NCBI RefSeq assembly: GCF_013520865.1
Contig: NZ_JACDXJ010000001.1
Coordinates: forward strand, 3,953,501-4,017,500
DNA: 64,000 bases
Origin: Microvirga mediterraneensis
GTDB taxonomy: Bacteria > Pseudomonadota > Alphaproteobacteria > Rhizobiales > Beijerinckiaceae
Direction of reading: 5' to 3'
Below the pieces are notes generated by a model. The model worked only from the letters and a program-made list of their open reading frames with translations. It was not told the DNA's origin and did not search any database. The position numbers and the translations under genes are program-made. Below, piece by piece: positions 9,586 to 18,647 of this stretch (position 1 is the first letter of the stretch; every line of letters starts with the position of its first letter).

Positions 9586-11676
9586 CTATCGCCTGGCCGA
9601 CGTCATCCTCTTCTTGATCCAGCGCAACGGCTCAGCCACGCGGAGCAAAACGAGAACCCGAACGGCTTTCCCTCTAAGCCTGAATACTTTTCTGCGAGCA
9701 TAGGATCTGATCGCCGGGAGGGGGAAAGCGCCATGCGTCTCGAGCGCTTCCAAAACGTGGAGGCCATCGACTATCGGCAGAGAATTCTCACCAGGAAATC
9801 CCCTGGCCACTTCGGAGGCGATGGTTTCGATTGATGCGAGATATTGCTCGACCGAGAACTCTTGGTGACGGGCAAAGCAATTCCTTGAAAGAGTGGCATA
9901 GTCTTCCGAAGGTATGTGCTCGAGTCGTGAGGCGACTTCGTGCGCTGAGTACTCATCGAGCACGAAGCCGTCTTCTCCATCCCGGATGACCTCGACCGCT
10001 CCTGGAACATAGCCAGGGGCAATGACAGGTACGCCGAAGGAGAAGGCCTCCAAGACCCGATCCCAGGCACTATCCCCCCAGGGTGGCAAGATGACGATAC
10101 GAGCTTGATCGTAAATTGCGTGCCTGGCCGTAACCCCGCTTTTAACGATTACAGGCTCATGCACACCGACATGCGTCAATCTCGCAGACAGCTCTTCCAG
10201 AACTGGCGTTTTTTCATCGCCAGTCGCAAAGACATGCAGCGGTGGAAGCTCCCGGTCCACTAGAACCCTGGCAAGTTCCACGAGGAAGTTCACCTCTTCC
10301 GGGGGGCAATCCGGAGACACGATGTAGGATAAGCGCTCATTCCCCTGCACATCATAAGTGTTGGAAGAGCGCACCCGAACGGGGCGATTGATCCTTGCCA
10401 ACTCGTTGATGCCACACTGTTTATAGAGTGCGACATCCTGGCTGTTTGCGCACACGACCCGGGAAGCCGCACATGACTCCATCGTCTCCCATACCGGGGC
10501 ATCTTGGACAGGTTTTTTCCGGCGACCGGCTATCAACGGCAGCCACCGCATGTGAACGAGGGGCAGCCGCAACAGCCGGCTCTGAACCGATATGGGAAAG
10601 CGTTTGATACTGTCATCGTGGATAACCACGACGGCCTCTGCAAAGTGACATTCGTCGAGAAATGAGCAACTGGCTTGCTCGTCCGATGGACGTTGCACAA
10701 TCTTGACGGCAGGATGCGCTTCGCTTTCCTGCAAAGCCATCCAGGTATGCCTGATCTCCCGGTTGCCCGTGGCTTGGATCAGATCAGGCGCTGCGTTCGA
10801 CCTCACGCGAAGGCTGGAGAGATCCTCCATCACGTGAATGACGTCCCTAAACCGGAAAGCCATTGCGGCGCTGATGCCTCTGCGCTGCTTCTTCCGCTCG
10901 GACTCCGTCAAGGTCGGGTCCCTCTGGACCACTTCAAGGAGATTTCGGTGCAGCGTTTTAAGGTAGATATCGTCAAGGCCATACCTGTCCTTGAGAATTC
11001 TATAATTTGCGACACGTGCTGACAACTCATGTGGCAATATATTTTTTGAGTAAGTTGACTTTCGCGACGTTTCTATAAAATAGAATGGCTTAACACTTTC
11101 TATACGCACGCGATCAAAACCAGCGAGCAGTATTCGCATATTTAGACGAACATCTTCGCTTCTCCCTTTTATTTCATCTCTTGCATGCAAGAATACAGCC
11201 TCGCGATTGTAAATCTTGCCCGCGATACCCGAGAGAAGACGGCTGATCGTGGTGTTGGAGATCGGCCGGGCGTTATCGAACTCCTTGACGAAGTTTATTC
11301 TGTTTCTCAGGGCGAACGGCGTCATCACAATATCGAAGCCGGGCCGCAAACGCTCGGCTGCGGAGGCGAGCGCATGCGGGTCGATCAAATCGTCCCCATC
11401 GACGAAGGTGATATACGGCGTCGTCGCGTGCTCGGCGATGAATCTCCGTCCCACGGAAGGTGACCCGAAGTTCACATCCGCGAGGTGGGCCTGGAAATTC
11501 TCCTGGCGGAACAGCGGGTGCTGAGCGATCAGCGTTGCCGTACCGTCAGAACTCCCATCGTCGTAGAGGATGATCCGAATTCGGCTTTTGGGAAGCCCAA
11601 GGAGTCGATCAAGCAGAACGGTTATGTTATCCCGTTCATTATGGGTGGTAACGCCAACTGTCAAGCAAGGATTCAT
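9586..11676 (-). CDS. Two-domain glycosyltransferase (GT2 plus GT4), 696 aa
   Basis: Cytoplasmic glycan-assembly enzyme. The N-terminus is a GT2 fold: LTVGVTTHNERDN at residues 5-17, ILYDDGSSDGT at 36-46 and the metal-binding VDGDD at 92-96. After a middle region, the C-terminal half is a GT-B (GT4-like) domain with SYIVSPDCPPEE, RIVILPPWGDS and FGVPVIAPGYVPGAVEVI, ending EYSAHEVASRLEHI. A basic tail (RWIKKRMTSARR) may contact the membrane. It is transcribed opposite to the flanking glycosyltransferase genes, tail-to-tail with the 1515-residue gene. Two catalytic domains imply it adds two sugars or one repeating disaccharide; donors are unknown. Confidence 0.87.
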   Translation of the reverse strand: MNPCLTVGVTTHNERDNITVLLDRLLGLPKSRIRIILYDDGSSDGTATLIAQHPLFRQENFQAHLADVNFGSPSVGRRFIAEHATTPYITFVDGDDLIDPHALASAAERLRPGFDIVMTPFALRNRINFVKEFDNARPISNTTISRLLSGIAGKIYNREAVFLHARDEIKGRSEDVRLNMRILLAGFDRVRIESVKPFYFIETSRKSTYSKNILPHELSARVANYRILKDRYGLDDIYLKTLHRNLLEVVQRDPTLTESERKKQRRGISAAMAFRFRDVIHVMEDLSSLRVRSNAAPDLIQATGNREIRHTWMALQESEAHPAVKIVQRPSDEQASCSFLDECHFAEAVVVIHDDSIKRFPISVQSRLLRLPLVHMRWLPLIAGRRKKPVQDAPVWETMESCAASRVVCANSQDVALYKQCGINELARINRPVRVRSSNTYDVQGNERLSYIVSPDCPPEEVNFLVELARVLVDRELPPLHVFATGDEKTPVLEELSARLTHVGVHEPVIVKSGVTARHAIYDQARIVILPPWGDSAWDRVLEAFSFGVPVIAPGYVPGAVEVIRDGEDGFVLDEYSAHEVASRLEHIPSEDYATLSRNCFARHQEFSVEQYLASIETIASEVARGFPGENSLPIVDGLHVLEALETHGAFPLPAIRSYARRKVFRLRGKAVRVLVLLRVAEPLRWIKKRMTSARR

Positions 11677-12236
11677 GGGTAATCTCGACCGCTGTTCAAT
11701 TTCATAGCCTACCGGAATGCTCGGCCAGGCTATGTGCTGACATTAAATGCAATGCCAAGGTTTCACCTTGAGGCTACCAAGGTCTCATTACACTCTCGCG
11801 CATGGATGGAATTGTGCGTCGCCAGCCTGTCCAGGAAGCGGTACTTCAACCTTCTTCGCGAAACAAGCGGAGTGCCAGAATTAAGAAAGACGCCCCCGAG
11901 CTCCTCCCCGAACAGAGAGGTAGGTTCCAGGCAAATGTGCCGCGACGATCCCGATCGGGCGGCCGATTGCCGAATGCGCTCCGGAAATGGGGTCTCCAGT
12001 CGCTTTGTCGCAAAGCCCAGACCTGCCCCCCTCCTTTGATTGCTCTTCTCTGCCGCATAGGGTATCTGCCGACGACGGTCGATCTCTTAGAACCTAACGA
12101 TCTTTGGGGCGGGCTTGCGAAGAATATACCCCCAAAAGGTGGTTGTATGCGCTGTTCAGCGGAGGCGCGGCCCATAAAGCTTTGGACTCTGGTGGACGCT
12201 TCCGGTCACCAAAGCAATCGAACGAGTGCGCATTCG
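11677..12236. other. Divergent intergenic region between two glycosyltransferase genes
   Basis: Separates the minus-strand gene starting at 11,676 from the plus-strand gene at 12,237. An in-frame upstream ATG at 11,802 would add 145 residues, but that extension is basic, low in complexity and unlike any glycosyltransferase. I therefore treat most of it as non-coding leader that should hold promoters for both directions. No specific boxes were assigned. Confidence 0.45.
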
Positions 12237-14135
12237 ATGACGGATAACAGACGGGCGGAAAGTGAACGAGATACTGCTCAAGTCCAAGAATTGATGCAGA
12301 AACTTGCTCAGCTCGAGAAGGCGCTTCTGGTACAGAGCGCTCGTCTCGACAGAGCCGAGACGGCCATCAAGGATGCGAAGCAGCGCGAGGACAGGCTTCT
12401 CTCCGGACCCGTCTTTCGGACGCTGAACCGGATTCAAGCCGTTGCACGCTCCTTCAATCGCGGCCTCAGAAGCGGTTACAGGTCGCTTTCTCAGCGCTGG
12501 TCCGAGCGCGGGCTTCGCGCGCGCGCGAAGCCGGTCGAAGCGGCTCAACCACCGCAGCCTTCCCATGCAGGAGCCCCCCTCCTCCCGGTGGAGGATCTAC
12601 CTTGGCCGGTGCAGGTCGACCGCAAGCTCCGTATGGAGCGCAATCGGACCTTGGTAGTTGGGCAGCCGCCAATCCCGTCGGAGCCCTTGATCACCGTCAT
12701 CCTGACGACCCGTGATTCAGCCTTATACATACGAGATATTCTCCAGTCGGTTCTGCAACAGACGTATTCAAGGTTTGAACTGCTGGTCGTTGACGACGCG
12801 AGCCGCGACAACACATGCGCTCTTGTCGAGGAGTGCATTGCCGCAGATCCCAGGGTGCGATTGATCCGGCTGAACAGCAACCGAGGCATTTACTGGGGCT
12901 GGAATGCGGCCATCTCCGAGGCCCGCGGGGAGGTAATAGCGCTTCTTCCCGATCGTCAGGTCTGTCTGCCGAGTTACCTCGATGAACATTTGAAGGCGCT
13001 CCGCAAGCGGGGTGTCGCCGCTTCGCTATCCTATGGAGAGCCCGCGCCGGAGAGCGCCTCCTCTGCGACACCCGGGTTGGGCTTGGCGCCGGATGTCGCA
13101 CCGGCGTCTCTGATGCTCAAGCGGCATGTATTTGATGAAATTGGCTATTTCGACACCGTCAAAGCTCTTGCGGAAGCAGAGATGCGCGACCGGGTCCAAC
13201 TGGCTTACGGAGCAGCATCGGTTCAGTCCGTAACCGGACATATGTGCCGCACCATTCCAGGATCGGGAAATTCGAACCTCAAGACCTCAGCCGAAAAGTC
13301 CGCACACTACATCAGATCCTATCAGGCTTGGCACAGGGCAGTTTCGGATGCCCGTTCGCAGCCCTATGTGCCGTTTCCTGTCACCAACCGGTCGTTCGCC
13401 CCACATGAGGACCTCCTGGTGGAAGGCAAAAGATTCCTGGCAGAGCCCATCGTCGCCTTTATGGCCACGTTTCCGAAACGTCGGAAACATTTGGCGCGGG
13501 CCGTCCAATCCTTGCTCCCGCAGGTCGATCATCTCTACATATATATGAATAATTATGAAGAAATTCCTGAATTTCTGCTAAACGAGCGGATTACGGCACT
13601 ACCCGCTTCACACCTGGAAGATCTCCGCGACATTGGTAAATTCTATCATATGCCCGATGTACCAACAGGCTACTTCTTCACTGTCGACGATGACATCGAG
13701 TATCCTGACAACTACTGCGATACCCTTGTGCGCAAGATCGAGGACTACGATAGAAAGGCCATCGTTGGCGTTCATGGGGTCATTTTCGAACAACCGCTCC
13801 AACGGTTCTTCAGCCCCAACAGAACAACCTTTCGGTTTCAACGTGCGCTCGACGTCGACGCAAAAGTGAACCTCATCGGGACTGGGACCATGGCATTCCA
13901 CTCGTCAACGATCGCCTTCGAGCCCGGCTCCCTCCCTAAAGGCATGGCCGATATCGGGGTCGCGATCGCCGCAAAGGTCAATCGTGTGGACATGATTGCC
14001 ATCGCGCGCCCGGAGAAATGGCTGACGCCCATTCTGGTGAGAGGACAGGAGGATCAAAGCCTCTGGGAGGAGTTCCGGGAGAACGACGATGAGCATACCG
14101 AGATCCTGAAACAGCATGGAGACTGGCGTCTTTGA
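12237..14135 (+). CDS. Twin GT-A glycosyltransferase (632 aa)
   Basis: Glycan-assembly enzyme with two nucleotide-sugar-binding domains. After a coiled coil of about 50 residues (QELMQKLAQLEKALL, then DRAETAIKDAKQRED), a classical GT2 domain starts at about residue 151 (LITVILTTRDSA; ELLVVDDASRDNT). A second GT-A-like domain starts near 404 (PIVAFMATFPKRRKHL) with TVDDDIEYPDNY, its DDD at 484-486, and LIGTGTMAFHSS. The first domain has LLPDRQ where a DxD is usual, so it may be weak or metal-independent. The start at 12,237 is chosen because the coiled coil begins there; an in-frame ATG at 11,802 exists. Followed by another glycosyltransferase on the same strand. Confidence 0.82.
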   Translation: MTDNRRAESERDTAQVQELMQKLAQLEKALLVQSARLDRAETAIKDAKQREDRLLSGPVFRTLNRIQAVARSFNRGLRSGYRSLSQRWSERGLRARAKPVEAAQPPQPSHAGAPLLPVEDLPWPVQVDRKLRMERNRTLVVGQPPIPSEPLITVILTTRDSALYIRDILQSVLQQTYSRFELLVVDDASRDNTCALVEECIAADPRVRLIRLNSNRGIYWGWNAAISEARGEVIALLPDRQVCLPSYLDEHLKALRKRGVAASLSYGEPAPESASSATPGLGLAPDVAPASLMLKRHVFDEIGYFDTVKALAEAEMRDRVQLAYGAASVQSVTGHMCRTIPGSGNSNLKTSAEKSAHYIRSYQAWHRAVSDARSQPYVPFPVTNRSFAPHEDLLVEGKRFLAEPIVAFMATFPKRRKHLARAVQSLLPQVDHLYIYMNNYEEIPEFLLNERITALPASHLEDLRDIGKFYHMPDVPTGYFFTVDDDIEYPDNYCDTLVRKIEDYDRKAIVGVHGVIFEQPLQRFFSPNRTTFRFQRALDVDAKVNLIGTGTMAFHSSTIAFEPGSLPKGMADIGVAIAAKVNRVDMIAIARPEKWLTPILVRGQEDQSLWEEFRENDDEHTEILKQHGDWRL

Positions 14136-14387
14136 CAGCGCCGAAGCCGATGCTCGCCTGGCACGCGAGCGGCCCGGTCCCAGGCAGTTTCACGTCAGCC
14201 AGGGTCCCTGGGGGCCCCGGGAAAACTCTTAACCGCCACCTCCGGTCGAGAAGCCTGCTATAGGATGGGACCACGGACCCTGAAGGCATAAGTCGGTGTG
14301 TAGAGAATGAACAGCAGCAGAAACTCAGACCGCGGGCGCATCCCGCAACAGCCCTGATGCTTCCAACCGCTTCCAGAGGACACGAAT

Positions 14388-15281
14388 ATGCGCCCTTCTC
14401 TCCTTCGTCGTGGATACCAAAGGTTCAAATTCTTTGCCCAAGCCTTCTCAGACCAGATGGGCCGCGGCCGCATGCATCTAACCTCGACGCCGGACGGCAC
14501 CCAATCCCCCGAACTTTCAGGAAGGCCCCGCGTGCACGTCATTGTCCCGACCTACAACCGGCCCAACGAACTGCGGCGTCTGCTATCGCAAATCGACAGA
14601 GAATCCCCCGGCTTCGAGGTCAGTGTTCATGTCTACGATGACGGGAGTTCCGAGCCCGCTTATGTCGAGTGGTCCTCCTATCCGAACATCGCGAGCCTTT
14701 CTGTGTCACGATCGGCGAACCATGGCAAGAAACGGTACTGGGAGCTCGTCCATCGCATCCTATCGACAGTGCGATCCACAAACGGCGACTATTTCTATTA
14801 CCTTGCCGATGACGTGCAACTTGTTCCGAAATTCTTCGAACGCTCCATCGCGCTATGGGATGGGATCAGGGATAGCCAGAAAGTTTCGCTTCACCTTCTC
14901 CTGGATCAGCGCGAGGGGCAGCCATGCTGGACCAACTATCAGCCCCACGTGGTCGACACGCCTCAGGGCAAAGTCTACAAGTCCCAATGGGTCGACATGC
15001 TCATGATGTTTAACCGCCGCTTTCTTGAGGAGCTGGAGTATAGGATCGATGCGGTCGATCCGGGTCGTTGGAACAAGGACCCCAACCTCTCGAGTGGTGT
15101 CGGAATGCAGATTTCGCGGCGGCTCCATCAGCGCAGGGCCTCGATGTATCTGGTGACGGATTCCCTCCTCATCCATGAGGACGAGCCGAGCGTCATGAAC
15201 CCTGAGGAGCGCCGCCGAAGCCCCATCGTCAGCCGTTTCAAAGAAGCGGGCCGGCCATTGAGCGGATCAGCCACTGACTGA
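14388..15281 (+). CDS. GT2-family glycosyltransferase (297 aa)
   Basis: Single-domain glycosyltransferase. A basic N-terminal stretch of about 45 residues precedes VHVIVPTYNRPNELRRL (from about residue 49) and VHVYDDGSSEP. YYLADDVQLVPKFF supplies an Asp pair at the place of the DxD motif. The C-terminal third (SSGVGMQISRRLHQRR, LIHEDEPSVMNPEERR) fits small GT2 enzymes of capsule and O-antigen loci. It lies 252 bp after the twin GT-A gene on the same strand and just before an IS5 remnant, so any downstream partner may have been lost. Sugar specificity is unknown. Confidence 0.83.
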   Translation: MRPSLLRRGYQRFKFFAQAFSDQMGRGRMHLTSTPDGTQSPELSGRPRVHVIVPTYNRPNELRRLLSQIDRESPGFEVSVHVYDDGSSEPAYVEWSSYPNIASLSVSRSANHGKKRYWELVHRILSTVRSTNGDYFYYLADDVQLVPKFFERSIALWDGIRDSQKVSLHLLLDQREGQPCWTNYQPHVVDTPQGKVYKSQWVDMLMMFNRRFLEELEYRIDAVDPGRWNKDPNLSSGVGMQISRRLHQRRASMYLVTDSLLIHEDEPSVMNPEERRRSPIVSRFKEAGRPLSGSATD

Positions 15282-15323
15282 CAGCCATGCGGACAGAAGG
15301 CCAAGCTGAGGGCTAGGTTTGAC

Positions 15324-16078
15324 CTAGGTAGAGGACACATAACCGCGGATCCAGATGAGAGCTGAGATAAGCTCGATGGCGGCGAGGAAGTTCGCCAAGT
15401 TCTTGTCGTATCGCGTGGCAATGCCGCGGAACTGTTTAGGCTTATTGCAGAACCACTCCACGAGATTTCTGTAGCGATACAGAAAGGCGCTGAAGGCAAA
15501 CTCGCCCCTGCGGTTGCGCTTGGGTAAAATATTGGGCTAGGCGCCTTGCCCTTGGTTCTGATCACGAATGGCGTTGCTGTCGTAAGCCTTGTCGACCAGT
15601 AGGGTCGCACTAGAATTCAACTTCGTCAGAAGCCCCTCGACTGCCGTTACCTTATGCACTTGCCCCGTCGTCAGCGAGATCCAAATCGGGCGACCTTCCG
15701 CATCTACCAGAGCATGGATCTTGGTGCTCAGGACGCTGCGAGGGCGTCCCATACCCCGATCTCTGCACTCTTTTTACCCGTCGCGCGATGCTGATGGACA
15801 CGAACGCAGGAGGAGCCGTTCATGATCAGATCGCAATCTTAGCGGCTGAGACTGCATTCAGGATACCGCCCCGCCCATCGGCCTTGCGTCAGTGCACAAA
15901 GCGATTGTAGCAGGTGGTGGAGGACCATAGCGCTCGGGATGTCACACCAAGTCGAGCCGGTGCGGAAGCGCCAGACAATGCCGTTACGAACCCGGCGGCC
16001 ATTCACCCGCGGCTGATTGGGCAGCAACGGCTCGATGACCTTCCAATAGAGGTAAATCAACTCGTGTCGACGCATCAA
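15324..16078 (-). pseudogene. IS5-family (IS427-type) transposase remnant
   Basis: Broken transposase gene. The N-terminal part from 16,078 reads RRHELIYLYWKVIEPLLP and GRRVRNGIVWRFRTG; the middle (15,537-15,752) reads GRPRSVLSTKIHALVDAEGRP and TLLVDKAYDSNAIRD; the end, in another frame near 15,324-15,420, reads IATRYDKNLANFLAAIEL and LIWIRGYVSST. These are consecutive blocks of an IS5 DDE transposase, but they lie in different frames and the region containing the first catalytic Asp is missing, so the element is dead. No intact terminal inverted repeats were located. Confidence 0.85.
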
Positions 16079-16570
16079 CCCCTCCCAGACACGGGAGATA
16101 TATCATCACCTCGCTGCGAAGAAAGATCCTTTATGGATTCACGACCTAACTCGGCACCGTGCCTCTGCGTCAGAAATGCCTTTGAATCTTCTATACGTGC
16201 ACACCCGTTCGCATTTGAAGTTGTGGCAAATATAAAAGTGATCACGACTAAGTCACGCGTGTGTGATAGCCTTCTTTGCCAAGCGGCCAAGATGGATGCT
16301 TTATCCGGCAAACTTAGGGCCTAAGCCTTGTGGCAATCGTTTATCGCCCGATTGCTTCTTAGCGCGTCCCTTGCCATTCCCTTCAGGGCTTTGGCATTCA
16401 TCTTCGAAAATGACCTTCGACGGCAATTCCGTACCGTTGACAATAAGTCTCCATTTCTCGAGGCGCACACTGTCTGGCATTGGAACTCCATTAATTATAG
16501 CATAAACCAACGTACTCCTATGCACCTCGTTCCAGTAGTAGAATTGCGGTCGCGGCCGGTGAAAGGCGGA
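16079..16570. other. Gap without a recognised gene
   Basis: About 490 bp between the IS5 remnant and the membrane-protein gene. Minus-strand frames of 78 codons (16,075-16,311) and 74 codons (16,301-16,525) and a plus-strand frame of 90 codons (16,328-16,600) are open. The 74-codon one begins MHRSTLVYAI and is rich in charged residues, but none shows a family signature. Possibly a decayed gene. Confidence 0.35.
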
Positions 16571-17968
16571 TTACCTCTCCCTGTAAGGACCGATCTTTAG
16601 CCGCTGCAGGTCCGCCTTAAGCTGGCGAACGAACTCCGGACTTGGATGGATAAAGCCATCGCGTGGTGTAGGCTCGAGCCCTATAGGGTAAGCAGTAGCC
16701 AGTTCCGCACTGAAAAATCGCACATCCTGATAAATGCGGATGGCCCGATAATAGGTGATACTGCCCAGCAGGACGGTGGCGCTCACGGCCAGAGATGCAG
16801 CGAGTGACGACCAATGCAACCTCCTCGGTTGACTTGGCGCCCGGAGCGCTTTGCGCTGAGCCATGAGGTGCGCTACATAATAGACCTGTCCCAGCAGCAG
16901 ATAGACACCGAAAATTGTGTAGCGGCTGGCATTCGCGTTCGAGACGCCAGCAGCATCGAATCCCGCCCGCCCCCATCCTGTGACGATCGCTGAACCACCA
17001 GCGAAAAGAGCGAATCCAACGAGGATCAGCGCCGGGGGCCGACCGCTGCGCAGATCATCCCAAGCTCGCCAAACCCAGAAGCAACCCGTACCGACCAAGG
17101 CGAAGCCACAGATCCCGTTGAACATAGTGGAAGCTGGAACATCAAACTGGTTCTTGAACGGAAACCAAATGAGGCTTCCGAGCGGAGCGCCAAGATAGAC
17201 GAAAGTAAATCGTATCAGATCGACCACACCTGGGTGTGCCGACTCCATAGAGCCACTCATGCCAGGCACATAGGTCAGCAGAACAACTGCAAAGTTTATA
17301 ACCCAGAACAGAACCCACTTACTCGGCCGCCATAGACTATGCGATCCGAACTGCAACGTGATGATGATCGCGATGAAAGCCACCAAGCCGTTCGTGAGGC
17401 AGTAGGCCGCCAGCCAGCAGCTGATTGCTCCTATCACATGGTTCAACCATTTGCCAGGATTAGTAAATATGACCAGGAGCGCAAGAGCGATGAGAGCGTT
17501 GGTCGCATTCAACTGAAACATCATTGACCACCAGTGATTGTTGTGGCCGGCCGGCGAAAATATGAAAATTGAGACCACCAGCATTGCTGCAGGCAAGACA
17601 AGCCCGTCATTGGAAGGAATAAGCCTCTTAAGTCCCCACCAATGGCATGCGAAGGTGCCGAATATCGCCACATACATGTAGATGTATTCAGAGCGGAGAT
17701 CCCAAGCCGTCAGGATGGCATTGGCCAGCATCACGCCGCGATAGACGAGAGGGCGCGTGTGATTGTGCGGAGCCAGCAAACTAGCGAATGTGAACGTCCC
17801 GTCATGCCACGCCGCAATCCATCGGATCAACTCAGTGTGATCCCAGAATGGCAATGTGATAGCTGAATACTGTATAACAACAAATACATAGACTGCGGGA
17901 AGCACCGCAAGGACATAAAGCGCTCTACGAACGCTAGCAGCAACACCAGATTCTCTCGAGATCTTCAA
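16571..17968 (-). CDS. Polytopic membrane protein, GT-C glycosyltransferase-like
   Basis: Integral-membrane protein of 465 residues with about ten hydrophobic helices. The first helix is followed by an acidic external loop (LPFWDHTELIRW), the position and residue type used by GT-C enzymes that take sugars from polyprenyl-phosphate donors. A soluble, charged C-terminal tail of about 60 residues follows the last helix. It is divergent from, and near, the operon at 18,648-22,785 that carries a polyprenyl-phosphate-sugar synthase, a lipid-sugar oxidoreductase pair and a flippase-like protein, so it is a candidate for using that donor outside the membrane. The family is inferred from topology only; no domain signature is decisive. 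Confidence 0.65.
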   Translation of the reverse strand: MKISRESGVAASVRRALYVLAVLPAVYVFVVIQYSAITLPFWDHTELIRWIAAWHDGTFTFASLLAPHNHTRPLVYRGVMLANAILTAWDLRSEYIYMYVAIFGTFACHWWGLKRLIPSNDGLVLPAAMLVVSIFIFSPAGHNNHWWSMMFQLNATNALIALALLVIFTNPGKWLNHVIGAISCWLAAYCLTNGLVAFIAIIITLQFGSHSLWRPSKWVLFWVINFAVVLLTYVPGMSGSMESAHPGVVDLIRFTFVYLGAPLGSLIWFPFKNQFDVPASTMFNGICGFALVGTGCFWVWRAWDDLRSGRPPALILVGFALFAGGSAIVTGWGRAGFDAAGVSNANASRYTIFGVYLLLGQVYYVAHLMAQRKALRAPSQPRRLHWSSLAASLAVSATVLLGSITYYRAIRIYQDVRFFSAELATAYPIGLEPTPRDGFIHPSPEFVRQLKADLQRLKIGPYRER

Positions 17969-18148
17969 TTTTTGAGTTCCCGCGCTTCTACAGCTTTTAT
18001 TCGGCGAACCGCCATCTGTCAGCGGCGCATGGTTTTGTCAACTTGCTCGAAATGGAGGTAGAGACCTCCAAACCGCTGGATCATTCTCATAATCCGTGAG
18101 CCGCGCCTAGGTACTAGGGCGCCGTTCAAATAGCTTGAGAATCAGAAA

Positions 18149-18457
18149 TCAAGCACCCTGCCGCCTCACCCATTGGGTGGCCTTGTCGCCCTCATGGGCG
18201 GCCCGATCGTCGCGGATCACCACATCGCCTTCGACAGAATCGAAGCGATCTATGTATGCATTTTGTTTCGGAAGCCGATGCTGCCCCTGAGCCTAAGCCC
18301 ATCCCACCACAGTGCGGCGAGGAAGGTTTAAGTTTTCCAGTGTCCGAATAGCACGATCGTATGTAAACGCTGGCCGAACAAAAGCGACTGCCCGGCAGGG
18401 ATGGCCAGCATCGGCAAAGGCCTCAATCCGATGTTTAAGCCTAGGAAAACCTTCACT
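18149..18457 (-). pseudogene. Unrecognised coding remnant with one internal stop
   Basis: A minus-strand frame of about 100 codons, bounded by stops at 18,458-18,460 and 18,149-18,151, is interrupted only by a TAG near 18,297. Its translation looks protein-like (KHRIEAFADAGHPCRAVAF, AIRTLENLNLPRRT, then IDRFDSVEGDVVIRDDRAAH). I do not recognise the family. It sits in the gap of about 680 bp (17,969-18,647) between the GT-C-like gene and the lipid-sugar operon; the rest of the gap is AT-rich and probably carries divergent promoters. Confidence 0.35.
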
Positions 18458-18647
18458 CTACAAGCGAACTTCCCTTATTGCAACTATATTGCTTAATAAT
18501 GATCTGGAAAATGAATAGGCTCATTCTTAGCCTAATGAGCTTCCGACATAACATTTCAATTAATGGCGTCTGTTTAGCCACTGCAAAACTCAATGCTCCG
18601 GTGTCCGGTTCGTCATTCGCTCTTGCCTTTGGGCTGAATTATGCGAG

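Noticed and set aside
11802..12236. 145-residue N-terminal extension of the twin GT-A protein
   Set aside because: Basic, low-complexity and unlike any glycosyltransferase; the coiled coil and ordinary coding character begin at the ATG at 12,237.
14190..14230. GC-rich palindromic stretch (GGGGGCCCCGGGAAAA) considered as a terminator
   Set aside because: The stem is ambiguous and there is no clear T run after it; not supported enough to list.
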